Counted from the stretch's first letter, positions 10,301 through 18,707 are shown. The stretch: 64,000 bases of DNA from JAKANT01 sp035502095 (GCA_035502095.1 DATJUX010000043.1:186001-250000), one strand, 5' to 3'. The notes: generated from the sequence alone by a model not told the origin. Made by a program: numbers and translations.

Positions 10301-11030
10301 CCCCGAACGCATGGCCTGCGTCGAACCTGGCAAGCCAGGGCTGCGCCCTGACTTCGAGCGCTTCAAGCTTCACCTGGCTCGACAAATCCGCGAAATCGAC
10401 GCGGCCGGCGAAGCGGAGCTCGCGCCAGAGACTGCTCGCGCTCGTGGCATCGAGTTCGATCCCTCGTTCGGTGCTGTGCGCGCGCAGGGAAAGATTGTCG
10501 AGATCGACGGGGGGGAGATCCGGCATGCGCACGATGACTCGCGCCGCTTCGGTCGCCAGCGTGCTCGCGGGTGCGAACTTGCGGATGCCCTGAGCCGCTG
10601 CGCCAATCGCGTCGCGATACGTGGCGAGGAAGCCACCGCCGTCACTCGGGGGCCCGGCCGCGGACGCGGCGATATCGAGCTCGACGACCGGGCGCACGAT
10701 CGTGATCGAACTGATCTCCGCGCGCCCGAGCGCGAGCGGCGTCAGGCGCAATCCAGCGTCTACCCGTTCGATCGTGACCTTGAGACGGCCGGGAAGCTCC
10801 ACCCGCACGCCGTGCAGGACGCCGCGTGGCGACGGCAGCCACTGGAGTTGCAGCGAATCCCAGGCGATCTGCCCGTTCACCGCCTGCGAGAGCTTCTGAT
10901 GAAGTTGCGCCCGTACCGCCGGAAGGTCGACCAGCAGCGGGGCGACGAGCAGGATGATCAGCAGCGCGGCCGCGACGCCTGCCGTCGTGAGCAGCGCTGG
11001 ACGAAGCGCCTTGCGCGGGCGCGCTTGCAT
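7338..11030 (-). CDS. Giant AsmA/YhdP-family inner-membrane-anchored protein
   Basis: About 1,230 residues with one N-terminal membrane anchor (LLIILLVAPLLVDLPAVRAQ) followed by a very long beta-rich periplasmic region. The C-terminus has the YhdP-type ending (NVPIVGYILGGDLISIAVG, then ERTLKVPFKLFEP). AsmA/YhdP proteins are repeating-beta-groove bridges thought to carry phospholipids between inner and outer membranes. The start at 11030 (MQARPRKALRP) places the anchor near the N-terminus; an in-frame start at 11090 would add 20 Arg/Ser-rich residues. The adjacent downstream gene is ggt. The family assignment is firm, and the split between YhdP, TamB and AsmA subtypes rests on the C-terminal motif. 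Confidence 0.88.
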   Translation of the reverse strand: MQARPRKALRPALLTTAGVAAALLIILLVAPLLVDLPAVRAQLHQKLSQAVNGQIAWDSLQLQWLPSPRGVLHGVRVELPGRLKVTIERVDAGLRLTPLALGRAEISSITIVRPVVELDIAASAAGPPSDGGGFLATYRDAIGAAAQGIRKFAPASTLATEAARVIVRMPDLPPVDLDNLSLRAHSTERGIELDATSASSLWRELRFAGRVDFADLSSQVKLEALEVRAQPWLARFDAGHAFGVEVATADLNAQAQTDGRTSVECDLDLAAPSIRVSRNQRSLDVSGVRVAGKVVARAQGTRIDVTEFQLGRLVPAATGTLGIGGDGRHPDVSIDASRLDLTALRDAAVSMAGDVAVVAEYAPRIRGGQIPALKVAATADTWTELFDPPNLHAAFSIERAAMLVPFIEEEAGDVSGRAEFADSVFRFTGVGAQFGESRLRGGSASYALRDRSIDIDSQFDVESAQGLSFMRKILSRTHHDQLDFIASASGRLRGRARLVKTAHADWKTAVEIAPSDAAIQFKALSRPVMLRAARLTASPRLIAVSGLRAALGSSTVEDAAAQIALDAQPTLTAATGQATFVLDELFPSLHSLPQLADALRDFTAITGTAHVTLARLTGPLKHPREWQYDLTAQPRQLRLAHKQLPDPILVTGGSVRIDPATMTVERVAVALLDAQATVSGSVGDYRAGPVRIDGVVADGTVGPNATQWGWDRAGALPRLRPATPLRFTVARARWDPDRNLDLQGAVQFSGGQDAAVDLAWSPHTLDVRRLAVKDALSNATVGLAASNRVLQMQFAGNLDGRTVAALFEQHGEQAGALEGDLQIMLDLDAPKRTTARGHLSGRSIDLSRLLAWPLRIDRFVVETDERAMHIREAAVQWAQLTATMRGEITQSDHGPVVTGQIALPGIVLDELLEKERPASGSQPASAMPTPEAGDEEGFLPRLWPLPLTGRIELRMPFLQYQDYRVAPVASTVTLAPQRAQIELDEAQVCGIAFPLTAALTPQALTIAAQLRAHEQPLAEVVRCLTRQEVQMTGRFDLRADLSTHGTRDELVRNLSGKIDAQARDGSTYKFKLLGNILSFKPVTDLFARDRAQLQKEGLAYRRLNVTGRFEAGKFHVDEGAFDSDAIGLAATGAIDLVTHEAALTVLVAPFHQVNRVVGNVPIVGYILGGDLISIAVGIHGDIRDPTVTPLGPQAVTSQLTGIFERTLKVPFKLFEPKKSSQQENEPAAQP

Positions 11031-11140
11031 TGCGTGGCTGCGAGTCGACCGGCGAGCCTGGATGCGGGCGAGTCTAGCCCGCGAGGACACCCACTGACGC
11101 GGCTCTTGACGCGACGCGGCTCCGGCCCGACGCTCGCGGC

Positions 11141-12052
11141 ATGACCACTCGACCGGTCGTCGTCGCTGGCAGCGTCAACATGGATCTCGCGGTCCGCTGC
11201 GCACGCCTGCCACACCCGGGCGGGACCGTCATCGGGCGGGACTTTCGCTGCGTTCCAGGCGGCGAGGGCGCGAACCAGGCCGTGGCGGCGGCGCGCCTCG
11301 GGGCCGCGGTCGAGTTCATCGGCTGCGTCGGCACCGACGCGTTCGGCGACCAGGCCCTTGCGGCACTGCGCGCGAAGGGCATCGGCGTCGACCGGCTGCG
11401 TCGTGTCGAAGGCACCGCGACCGGGGCGGCGATCATCTCGGTCGCCGACGCCGGCGAAAAGAGCATCGCGCTCGCACCCGGTGCCAGCCACGGGCTGTCG
11501 GTGCGCGATGTCGACGACGCGCGCGAGCGCATCGGGGCGAGCGCGATGCTGGTCTGCCAGCTGGAGACGCCGCTCCCGGTCGTGCAGCGTGCGGTCGAAT
11601 TCGCGGCCGCCGCGCGCGTACCGGTGCTCAATCCCGCCCCCGCGCAGCCGCTGCCCGACAGCCTGCTCTCGATCGTGGACCTGCTCGTTCCCGACGAGGG
11701 CGAGGCGGCGGCACTGGCGGCGATCGGCGGCAACTCGGCAAGCGCCGCCTGCTCCGCGCTCGCCTTGCGCCGGCGTGGCGCGCGCACGGTGATCGTGACG
11801 CTGGGGGCGGGCGGCGTGCCGCTGGCGGACGAACGCGGCTGCGCCCAGCAGCCCGCGCATCCGGCGCGCGCGGTCGATACGACCGGTGCCGGCGATGCGT
11901 TCGTCGGTGCGCTGGCTGCGGCGTGGGCGGCCGGCGACGACCTGCACAAGGCGGTCGACTTCGCACAACGCGCGGCCGCGTTCAGCGTCGAGCGCCACGG
12001 CGCGCAGGCTGCGATGCCGCGGCGGCGCGATCTGCCGGCGAGGAGCACATGA
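11141..12052 (+). CDS. rbsK: Ribokinase (PfkB family)
   Basis: Cytoplasmic kinase that phosphorylates D-ribose to ribose 5-phosphate with ATP. The 303 residues show the PfkB N-terminal pattern (GSVNMDLAVRCARLP, then GGEGANQAVAAARLG) and the C-terminal catalytic signature DTTGAGDAFVGALAAAW, whose Asp in GAGD is the base. Length is normal for ribokinase. The stop codon overlaps the rbsD start by 4 bases (ATGA), indicating translational coupling. No ribose ABC transporter is present in the window, so the ribose source may be internal nucleoside turnover or a transporter encoded elsewhere. Confidence 0.92.
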   Translation: MTTRPVVVAGSVNMDLAVRCARLPHPGGTVIGRDFRCVPGGEGANQAVAAARLGAAVEFIGCVGTDAFGDQALAALRAKGIGVDRLRRVEGTATGAAIISVADAGEKSIALAPGASHGLSVRDVDDARERIGASAMLVCQLETPLPVVQRAVEFAAAARVPVLNPAPAQPLPDSLLSIVDLLVPDEGEAAALAAIGGNSASAACSALALRRRGARTVIVTLGAGGVPLADERGCAQQPAHPARAVDTTGAGDAFVGALAAAWAAGDDLHKAVDFAQRAAAFSVERHGAQAAMPRRRDLPARST

Positions 12053-12444
12053 AGAAGACAACACTGTTGCACGCCGAGCTGTCGCGCATGATCGCCCGCC
12101 TTGGCCACGGCGACACGCTCGTGATCGCAGATGCCGGGCTGCCGGTGCCGGAAGGCACGCCGTGCATCGATCTCGCCGTCACGCGCGGCGTGCCGTCGTT
12201 CCCCCAGGTCCTCGCCGCCGTGCTGAGCGAGATGCAGGTCGAACGAATCATCGTGGCGCGCGAACTGCGCGCGCGGTCGCCGGGCATGCACGAGCACATC
12301 GCGGCGGCGTTTCCCGGCGTTACGGCGGAAGAGATTTCGCACGCGGAACTGAAGGCGCTGACGCGGCAGGCGCGCGCCGTCGTGAGGACGGGCGAGTTCA
12401 CGCCGTACGCGAACGTCGTTCTCGTGGCGGGCGTCGTGTTCTAG
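12049..12444 (+). CDS. rbsD: D-ribose pyranase
   Basis: Mutarotase that converts beta-D-ribopyranose to the furanose form used by ribokinase. The 131-residue protein begins MKKTTLLHAELSRMIARLGH, with the family His, then IADAGLPVP with the catalytic Asp, and ends TPYANVVLVAGVVF as in RbsD. The ATG at 12049 lies inside the rbsK stop region (4-base overlap), giving a compact two-gene ribose unit. It converges with the lrp-like gene at 12581, and no strong terminator hairpin was found in the 136-base gap. Confidence 0.93.
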   Translation: MKKTTLLHAELSRMIARLGHGDTLVIADAGLPVPEGTPCIDLAVTRGVPSFPQVLAAVLSEMQVERIIVARELRARSPGMHEHIAAAFPGVTAEEISHAELKALTRQARAVVRTGEFTPYANVVLVAGVVF

Positions 12445-12580
12445 GAGCGAACTGTCACGACCAAATCGGATTGGGAAAGTTGCGACTCGCGATCCCGCAG
12501 CGAACGCGACGTCGGATCTCGACCCATCGCGACGGAGAGGATTCCTATCGTCGGCTCGGAATGAGTTGCCTGGGTCACTG

Positions 12581-13048
12581 CTAGGGCAGCGGATAGCCGC
12601 GAAACGCCTTGACCGTCTGCAGTTCCGGCTTGGAGATGATTCGTTCGATGCCCAGGGTCGGGTCATCGGTCCACGCGTTGGTGAGCTCGCGGTAATGATC
12701 GAGGCTGGTGCACGCGAGCCGCAGCACGTAGTCGCATTGCCCCGACACGAGGAAACACTCGATCACTTCGGTGCTGGCGCGCATGCGTTGTTCGAAGCGC
12801 GCGTGGGTCGCCTGGCTCTGGTCGCGCAAGGACACTTCGACCACGATCGTCAGCAGCCCGCCGAGCTTGCGCGGCTCGATCAGCGCCATGTAGCCGCCGA
12901 TCACGCCGGATTTCTCGAGGCGCCGCACGCGTTCGAGGCAGGCGCGCGGGCTGAGCGCGACACGCTCCGACAGCGCCTGGTTGGTGAGGCGCCCGTCGCG
13001 CTGCAGGATCTCGAGGATCTGCCGGTCGATCCGGTCCAGTTCCTTCAC
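12581..13048 (-). CDS. Lrp/AsnC-family transcriptional regulator
   Basis: A 155-residue DNA-binding protein. The N-terminal winged helix-turn-helix (residues about 1-60; QALSERVALSPRACLERVRR) is followed by a RAM effector domain (about 65-140; VEVSLRDQ, VSGQCDYVLRL). Members sense amino acids and control amino-acid metabolism or transport. The protein sits just upstream of a HbpS/GlcG-like gene on the same strand, but that gene lies on its 5' side, so the regulator would be the distal gene of any shared transcript. The target genes cannot be told from the window. Confidence 0.93.
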   Translation of the reverse strand: MKELDRIDRQILEILQRDGRLTNQALSERVALSPRACLERVRRLEKSGVIGGYMALIEPRKLGGLLTIVVEVSLRDQSQATHARFEQRMRASTEVIECFLVSGQCDYVLRLACTSLDHYRELTNAWTDDPTLGIERIISKPELQTVKAFRGYPLP

Positions 13049-13116
13049 GCCGCGCCACGCCTCATCGATCGCTCATCCGGTCATCGACCGGGGCGCAGTA
13101 TAGGGAGCAGGCGCCA

Positions 13117-13524
13117 TCACGCTCCCAGGGCCGCGATGCCGGCGCGCGCGATCTGCGCGTCTTCGCTCGACTTCACGCCCGATACGCCCACCGCGCCGAC
13201 GACCTGGCCGTCGACCAGGATCGGCACGCCCCCCTCGAGCATCGCCTCCAGCATCGGCGCGGAGAGAAACGCCGTGCGCCCCTGGTTGATCATCTCTTCG
13301 TAAGCGCGCGACTCACGCCGCCCCATGGCGGCCGTGCGCGCCTTCTCCGGCGCGATGTATGCGGAAATGGGTGACGCACCGTCCAGCCGGACCAGCCACA
13401 GCGGGTGGCCGCCGTCATCGACGATCGAGATCGCGACCGCCCAGCGGTTGGCACGCGCCTCGGCTTCGGCGCCGGCGGCGATCTTCAGCACATCCTCGTG
13501 GCTCAGCTGTTTTTTGGTGTTCAT
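13117..13524 (-). CDS. HbpS/GlcG-family (DUF336) protein
   Basis: A 135-residue soluble protein of the HbpS/GlcG family. It shows the typical core: VAISIVDDGGHPLWLVRLDG in the first half, ISAYIAPEKARTAA in the middle and GVPILVDGQVVGAVGVSG near the end. HbpS binds heme and senses redox state in Streptomyces, and GlcG is encoded with glycolate oxidase in E. coli. Neither partner is adjacent here, so the role is open. The ATG at 13524 has a GGAGCAAC sequence upstream. Same-strand neighbours are the Lrp-type regulator downstream and the YdcF-like gene 31 bases upstream. Confidence 0.88.
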   Translation of the reverse strand: MNTKKQLSHEDVLKIAAGAEAEARANRWAVAISIVDDGGHPLWLVRLDGASPISAYIAPEKARTAAMGRRESRAYEEMINQGRTAFLSAPMLEAMLEGGVPILVDGQVVGAVGVSGVKSSEDAQIARAGIAALGA

Positions 13525-13555
13525 GTCGTTGCTCCTCGTGACGGCAGCGGTCCGG

Positions 13556-14299
13556 TCAGGTGGTCAGGCGGTACCAGATCGCACTGAACCACTCGCGCAG
13601 CGCGATGTGGGTGTAGCGCAGGCTTTCCACGTTGGGCACCAGCTGGTACAGCGAAAATGGGCGCGATCCGACGAGGCCGGTCGGCGCGGGGATCACCTCG
13701 AAGCCGTTCTGTTCGAATTCGGCGCGCGCGCGCGCGCTGTGCCAGCCGTCCGTGACGAGCACGACGCGCCGCTGTGCCGGCAGCAGCAGTTGCGCGCTGA
13801 AGCGGGCGTTTTCGCGCGTCGTCATGCTTTCGTCGTCGATCCATCGCACCCGCACGCCGAACTCGTCCTGCAGGATCGCGCGCATCAGGTCCGCTTCGGC
13901 CGCACCGCTGCCGTCTGGCGCGCCACCGGCCACCAGCACCGGAAGCGCGCTTATGCGTGCGAGCTTGGCGCCGTAGCGCAGGCGCTGGAGGGTGATCGCG
14001 TTGACCGTGACGCCGCCCCATTCGGGTGCGGTGCGATTGCGCCCGCCGCCGAGAATCACGATCGCCTGTGCCTTTTTCAGCACCGCCTCGTCGAGCGGCG
14101 CGGGTTCGAGCGCGCGCATCAGGGCGAACGCGACGACCGGCAGGCTCAGGGCCAGCAGGCCGCCCAGCGAGGCGACCACGATCAAGGCACGGGTGCGCGG
14201 ATGGTCGCGCAGCCAGATCAGCGCCGCGAGCGCTAGCAGCAGAAGCGCCGTCGGGGGCAACAGGAACGCCGTCGCGGCGTAGGTGGGGGTTTCGTACAT
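13556..14299 (-). CDS. YdcF/ElyC-family (DUF218) membrane protein
   Basis: A 247-residue protein with two N-terminal membrane segments (about 10-30 and 38-62) and a DUF218 domain facing the periplasm. Family motifs are visible: AIVILGGGRNR, VLVAGGAPDGSG, DDESMTTRENARF and VLVTDGWHSARA. ElyC and SanA members affect envelope carbon-lipid or vancomycin-barrier functions; the biochemical activity is not settled. It ends 31 bases before the HbpS/GlcG start and begins 9 bases after the prpE stop, all on the same strand, which suggests one transcript running from the receiver protein through prpE. Confidence 0.88.
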   Translation of the reverse strand: MYETPTYAATAFLLPPTALLLLALAALIWLRDHPRTRALIVVASLGGLLALSLPVVAFALMRALEPAPLDEAVLKKAQAIVILGGGRNRTAPEWGGVTVNAITLQRLRYGAKLARISALPVLVAGGAPDGSGAAEADLMRAILQDEFGVRVRWIDDESMTTRENARFSAQLLLPAQRRVVLVTDGWHSARARAEFEQNGFEVIPAPTGLVGSRPFSLYQLVPNVESLRYTHIALREWFSAIWYRLTT

Positions 14300-14308
14300 C
14301 GACGCCGT

Positions 14309-16204
14309 TCAGCGGGCGGCGACGGCAGCACGGATCTGTTCGAGCGCGCCTGGATCTTCGATCGTCGTCAGGTCGCCGGGGTCGCGGCCTTCGCAGATCG
14401 CCTGGATCGACCGGCGCAGCAACTTGCCCGAGCGCGTCTTCGGCAGGGCGGTGACGAAGAACACGCGCGCCGGGCGGGCGACTGCCCCGAGTTGCGTGTC
14501 GACCAGCTTCATCACGTCGCCCTCCTCGGCGAGGCGCTCGCCGGCAGTCGAAAGCCGGCTCGTGTCCTTGGCGACCGCAAACGCGATCGCGACCTGCCCC
14601 TTGAGCTGATCGGCGATGCCGACCACGGCCACTTCCGCGATGTTCGGGTGCGACGAGATCGATTCTTCGATCTCGCGGGTCCCGAGGCGATGCCCCGCGA
14701 CGTTGATCACGTCGTCGGTGCGGCCGAGGATGAAATACGAACCGTCGTCCTCGCGAATGCCCCAGTCGAAGGTCGAATACACCTGCCGGTTCGGCACGGT
14801 CGACCAGTACGTCCGGACGAAGCGCTCGTCGTCACCCCAGACGGTGGTCATGAAGCCCGGCGGCAGCGGACCCTCGATGCCGACCACGCCCTTGACGTTG
14901 TTGCCGACCTCGGCGCCGGTGCGCTCGTCGAACAGCTTGATGTCGTAGCCATAACAGGCCGGGCCCGGCGTGCCAAAGCGCGTACGCAGTTCGGGAAACG
15001 CCTGCGGCACGACCAGGATCGGCCAGCCGGATTCCGTCTGCCAATAGTTGTCGACGACCGGGCGGCCGAGGCCCTCGGCAATCCACCGTGCCGTGGGCTC
15101 GTCCAGCGGCTCGCCCGCGAGGAACAGCGCGCGCAGAGACGAAAGATCGTATTTGCGCAGGTATGCGGGGTCCTGCTTCTTGAGCACGCGGATCGCGGTG
15201 GGGGCGGAGAACATCGCCGTCACCTTGTATTTCTCGACCAGGTGCCACCAGATGCCCGCATCCGGACGGACCGGCGTGCCCTCGTACAGGATGGTCGCCA
15301 TGCCGGCGATGAGCGGTCCGTAGACGATGTAGGAATGCCCGACCACCCAGCCGACGTCGCTCGTGCTGAAATAGGTCTCGCCGGCGTTGCCGCAGAAGAT
15401 GTACTTCATCGAGGCTGCGAGCGCCACCGCGTAGCCCCCGGTGTCGCGTTGCACGCCCTTCGGCTTGCCGGTCGTGCCCGAGGTGTAGAGAACATAACTC
15501 GGCTCGCTCGACTCGAGCCAGACGCACGGCACTTCGGCGTTCATGTGCTCGGCGCGTGCGCGCGCGTAGTCGGTATCGCGGCCGACGACGCGGTTCATCT
15601 CCGCCAGCCCGCGATCGACGAGCAGCACGCGTTGCGGCGGGAACTTCGCGAGTTCGATCGCCTCGTCGAGCAGGTGCTTGTAGGGGACGGCCTTGCCCGC
15701 GCGCGAACCGGCATCGGCCGATACGACGACCTTCGGGCGCGCGTCATCGATGCGCGTCGCGAGACTCACGGAAGCAAAACCGCCGAACACCACCGAATGG
15801 ATGGCGCCGATGCGCACGCAAGCGAGCATCGCGAACACCGCTTCGGGAATCATCGGCATGTAGATGAGCACACGATCGCCGCGCTCCACGCCGAGCGCAT
15901 GCAGGATGCCCGCCAGGCGATTCACCTCGCGGTACAACTGGCTGAACGTGTAGGCCTTCTCCTGCCCCGTTTCCGTCGACACGTAGATCAGCGCGTTCTG
16001 GTCGGCGCGTTGCGGCAGGTGACGGTCGACGGCGTTGTGGCAGAGGTTGGTCGTGCCGCCCACGAACCAGCGGGCGAACGGCGGGCGGGAGTAGTCGAGC
16101 GCCTGCCGCGGGGGCGTGCGCCAGTCGATCAGCTGCGCTTGTTCGGTCCAGAACCCGGCGCGGTCGGCAATCGACCTAGCGTGAAACTCCTTGTAGTTTT
16201 GCAT
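14309..16204 (-). CDS. prpE: Propionate-CoA ligase
   Basis: AMP-forming acyl-CoA synthetase of the acetyl/propionyl-CoA synthetase family. It activates propionate to propionyl-CoA through an acyl-adenylate. The 631-residue protein has the adenylation motif YTSGTTGKPKGVQRDTGGYA, a typical PrpE sequence (acetyl-CoA synthetases lack the DTGGYA ending), the GYDIKLFD region and the C-terminal catalytic Lys in TRSGKLLRRS. Start MQNYKEFHARS at 16204 matches PrpE N-termini; a longer open frame exists but overlaps the upstream gene deeply. Even so, the start overlaps the end of the receiver/GGDEF-like gene by 29 bases. No methylcitrate-cycle genes are adjacent. Confidence 0.93.
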   Translation of the reverse strand: MQNYKEFHARSIADRAGFWTEQAQLIDWRTPPRQALDYSRPPFARWFVGGTTNLCHNAVDRHLPQRADQNALIYVSTETGQEKAYTFSQLYREVNRLAGILHALGVERGDRVLIYMPMIPEAVFAMLACVRIGAIHSVVFGGFASVSLATRIDDARPKVVVSADAGSRAGKAVPYKHLLDEAIELAKFPPQRVLLVDRGLAEMNRVVGRDTDYARARAEHMNAEVPCVWLESSEPSYVLYTSGTTGKPKGVQRDTGGYAVALAASMKYIFCGNAGETYFSTSDVGWVVGHSYIVYGPLIAGMATILYEGTPVRPDAGIWWHLVEKYKVTAMFSAPTAIRVLKKQDPAYLRKYDLSSLRALFLAGEPLDEPTARWIAEGLGRPVVDNYWQTESGWPILVVPQAFPELRTRFGTPGPACYGYDIKLFDERTGAEVGNNVKGVVGIEGPLPPGFMTTVWGDDERFVRTYWSTVPNRQVYSTFDWGIREDDGSYFILGRTDDVINVAGHRLGTREIEESISSHPNIAEVAVVGIADQLKGQVAIAFAVAKDTSRLSTAGERLAEEGDVMKLVDTQLGAVARPARVFFVTALPKTRSGKLLRRSIQAICEGRDPGDLTTIEDPGALEQIRAAVAAR

Positions 16205-17396
16205 TGCCTGCTGTCTCCGATCCGGATTCCTGTAGTTCTCGTTGTTGACGCACGAGCTTGAGCAGGGGACTGATCTGCTCGAGCAGGCGGGGAAGATGGG
16301 GCACGACCTCCGGCGCACGCCCCGCACGGATCAGCGCCAGCGCGAGGTTGATGTCCATCGAGCCGTCGTCGGGCCGCCCCTCGTAGGCGCTGACCGCAAC
16401 GCCTTCGGCCGCGCCGAGGATGATGCGGCGCGTATGACTTGCCTGGGCCTGCTGCGCGCGCTTGCATGCGAGGTTGCGCAGTTCCTCGCCGCTGCGGCGC
16501 AGTTCCTCGGAAAGCGTCGCCACGCCGATGCAGGTCCAGACCTCGACGCCCGGTCCCGCGGCATCGACGTTCTCCAGGACCTTGCGCAGGCGCGCGGCGA
16601 ACCGCAAAACGCCGGACAGGCCGTTGCTTTGGGTAGCGACGCAGAATTCGAGCTTGTCGGTGCGCGTGCCGAAATCCTCCAGGCGGATCGAAGCCGCAAG
16701 CGCACGCCCGACCAGCTTGGCGCGCTGGTCGATCTCCTCATCGGACTGCTGCGGCGTGTTGAACGTCAGCTCGACCCGGACCGCGATCACGGCGACGTCG
16801 GAGAGATTGCGCCGCGCGTACGAGACCAGCTTCTCGACCTGCTTGTCGAAGAAGGGCAGTGCGAGCAGCTCGGTCTCGGGATCGACGGTGCGCGCCGACT
16901 CGAGCGTGGCCTGGGTCTCCTGCAGCGCTTCGCGCGTGGTCGAAAGCCGCACCAGCACCTCGAGGCGCTTGGTCAGCTCGGCGCTGGTGATGCCGCGGTC
17001 GAGGAAGTCGGTCGCACCCGCGGCCGAGGCGCGTTCGCGTTCCGCCGCCTCGTCGGCCGAGGTGATCGCGATCACGGGCAGCTCGCGCACGCGCTGCACT
17101 TTCGAGCTGCGCACCCGGCCGATGAGTTCGAAGCCGTCGACCTTGGGCATCGCCAGATCGGTGATGACGACCCGGATTGCGCTGTCGAGCAGGATCGCCT
17201 GCCACGCCGCTTCCCCGTCGACGACCTCGCGGATGTCGAAACGGTCGCGGATGTGCTGCGTCAGTGACGTCCGCACGATGCGCGAGTCGTCCGCGATGAG
17301 GATGCGCGGCTTCGACGCCGCAGCCGCGGGCTTGCTATCGGTAGGTACGCTCGACACCCTGCACCACGAAAGCCGCGTCCGTACGCAAGCGCGCAC
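16176..17396 (-). CDS. Response regulator with receiver and degenerate GGDEF domains
   Basis: About 406 residues. A receiver domain occupies residues 31-150, with the acidic pair in IADDS (36-37) and the phosphoacceptor Asp80 in TDLAMP. The usual conserved Lys is replaced by Arg134 (FLDRG). A GGDEF-like domain follows (about 170-340), but its signature reads DKLEF at 247-251 instead of GGDEF, so it should not make cyclic-di-GMP. The C-terminal 50 residues are helical. The GTG at 17396 is the farthest start; an in-frame GTG at 17357 is also possible, and the first 25 residues look non-conserved. The gene overlaps prpE by 29 bases. No histidine kinase is adjacent. Confidence 0.82.
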   Translation of the reverse strand: MRACVRTRLSWCRVSSVPTDSKPAAAASKPRILIADDSRIVRTSLTQHIRDRFDIREVVDGEAAWQAILLDSAIRVVITDLAMPKVDGFELIGRVRSSKVQRVRELPVIAITSADEAAERERASAAGATDFLDRGITSAELTKRLEVLVRLSTTREALQETQATLESARTVDPETELLALPFFDKQVEKLVSYARRNLSDVAVIAVRVELTFNTPQQSDEEIDQRAKLVGRALAASIRLEDFGTRTDKLEFCVATQSNGLSGVLRFAARLRKVLENVDAAGPGVEVWTCIGVATLSEELRRSGEELRNLACKRAQQAQASHTRRIILGAAEGVAVSAYEGRPDDGSMDINLALALIRAGRAPEVVPHLPRLLEQISPLLKLVRQQRELQESGSETAGNAKLQGVSR

Positions 17397-17513
17397 GCGA
17401 CAGGCACGCCAGGAAATCTACCCCAATCAGGCATCCCAAATCGACGAATCGGCTGGGGATTCGCCCCTTTATCGGTTATCTTGAAAGGTGGAATCGGTTC
17501 CGGGTTCGTTTCC

Positions 17514-18074
17514 ATGACCACCCAGGCCGCGCTCGGGTTCTCGCGTCTGGCGGTTTTCGCCGCCGCGATGGTCGCGTGTGCCGCGGCTTCGCCGCCCGCG
17601 TCGGCCGCGGGGACGGCGGACAGCAGTTCGGAAATCGTCGTTCAGGCGCTGGCGTTGCTCGGTGTGCCCTACCGCTGGGGCGGCGAGGATCCGGCGCGTG
17701 GGCTCGACTGCAGCGGGCTGGTGCGCCACGTCTTCAAGACCGTCGTTTCGCTCGACCTGCCGCGGCGGTCGCAGGAGATGAGTCGTCTCGGCTACCGGGT
17801 CACACGCGCCGACCTGCGCGCCGGTGACCTGCTGTTCTTCAACACCCTCGGCTATCCCAATTCGCACGTGGCGCTCTATGTGGGCGGGGGGCGCTTCGTG
17901 CACGCGCCCGGCCGCAACAGCCAGGTGCGCATCGACGGCCTCGACGATCATTACTGGAGCGGTCGCTTCAACGAAGCGCGGCGCATCGAGTTCGCGGCGT
18001 CGACCGTGGCGCGCGAGGCGCACGTGGCGGTGCCGCGCGTCTGGAAGGACGACGACTTTCCGGAAGGCCCCTGA
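17514..18074 (+). CDS. NlpC/P60 family cell-wall peptidase
   Basis: A 186-residue exported cysteine peptidase predicted to cut peptidoglycan stem peptides. Residues 1 to about 33 form a signal peptide ending at ASPPASAAG. The NlpC/P60 domain shows the Cys nucleophile in LDCSGLVRHVF, the His in NSHVALYVGGG and a second polar/His position in FVHAPG, plus GVPYRWGGEDP at the start of the domain. The ATG at 17514 is chosen because it begins at the signal peptide; an in-frame TTG at 17481 would add 11 residues. It is divergent from the receiver/GGDEF-like gene. Confidence 0.92.
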   Translation: MTTQAALGFSRLAVFAAAMVACAAASPPASAAGTADSSSEIVVQALALLGVPYRWGGEDPARGLDCSGLVRHVFKTVVSLDLPRRSQEMSRLGYRVTRADLRAGDLLFFNTLGYPNSHVALYVGGGRFVHAPGRNSQVRIDGLDDHYWSGRFNEARRIEFAASTVAREAHVAVPRVWKDDDFPEGP

Positions 18075-18160
18075 GCCTTCTTTCCGCTCCTTTCTTGGCA
18101 GTTTTCTTGCGCGTTCGAGTGCATCTGCGTGCACGTCGCGCGGGGTCAGTTCCTTTCGAT

Positions 18161-18202
18161 AAATGAGAACTATTTGCATTTGAGATCTGTTCGCGATAGA
18201 TT
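18161..18202 (+). promoter_or_regulatory. Fur-box-like operator overlapping a promoter
   Basis: An AT-rich hyphenated palindrome at 18161-18181 (AAATGAGAACTATTTGCATT plus T) closely resembles Fur boxes of iron-repressed genes. Inside it, TTGCAT at 18174-18179 can serve as a -35 element. Seventeen bases later, TAGATT at 18197-18202 fits a -10 element, so Fur binding would block the polymerase. The downstream genes, a decayed ferric-iron binding protein and hemP, are both iron functions, which supports the call. Confidence 0.65.
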
Positions 18203-18320
18203 CTTTGCCGAACCTGAAGCGCGGGCGAACCACCCGCGAGCACTTCGACGCGGGGGATCCGGATGAACCAGCGAGACAGCGACGAACGCGCGGAGGCTCT
18301 GCTCGAACGCGCATTGCGGA

Positions 18321-18554
18321 TTGCGGGTCGCGATCGTGCTCGTGATCGTGGGCATCGTGATCGGCAGCGAGGTGCACGCGCACGCGGCCCGAGGGGTGCT
18401 CAACCTCCATTCGGCGGGCCACTACCAGACCGACGAAGCGCTCTACGGCAGCTTCACCCGGAAGACCTGGATCAGGATCAATCGCATCGCCCTCGTCCGG
18501 GCCAAGGACGTCGGCGCAGAAGATTCTCGACCGCGTCGGCTACCAATCACCTGA
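18321..18554 (+). pseudogene. Remnant of a ferric-iron ABC transporter binding protein (FutA/FbpA type)
   Basis: The frame encodes a hydrophobic leader-like stretch (RVAIVLVIVGIVIGSEVHA). This is followed at 18393-18488 by a segment (LNLHSAGHYQTDEALYGSF, then TRKTWIRINRI) matching the mature N-terminus of Fe(III) periplasmic binding proteins, whose usual form is LYSxRHYxTDxALYxxFT. After about 18490 the match leaves this frame; a +1 frame reads KILDRVGYQSPDA, resembling the next stretch of the family (xILERIxxEGxxSPAD), and then homology is lost. Only about 60 of some 340 residues remain, with no good ribosome binding site at the TTG start. The intact Fur-like promoter upstream fits its former role. 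Confidence 0.68.
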
Positions 18555-18707
18555 CGCGGCACGCATGTTCTCGCCAGCCAGCATCTTCGGGTTTTGGCAT
18601 GCCGCGTGCCGGTTGCCGCCCGCCCTTCGGCCAGCCCGCGAATCCTCGCGTGCCGTGTCGGCACCTGTAGCGCGCAAACGGGCGGTGCAACCAGGGTGGG
18701 GAAAAGG

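Noticed and set aside
18263..18670. 135-codon frame starting MNQRDSDERAEALLERALR
   Set aside because: Only the start region looks plausible; the rest is Arg-rich frame-shifted sequence overlapping the transporter relic in another frame.
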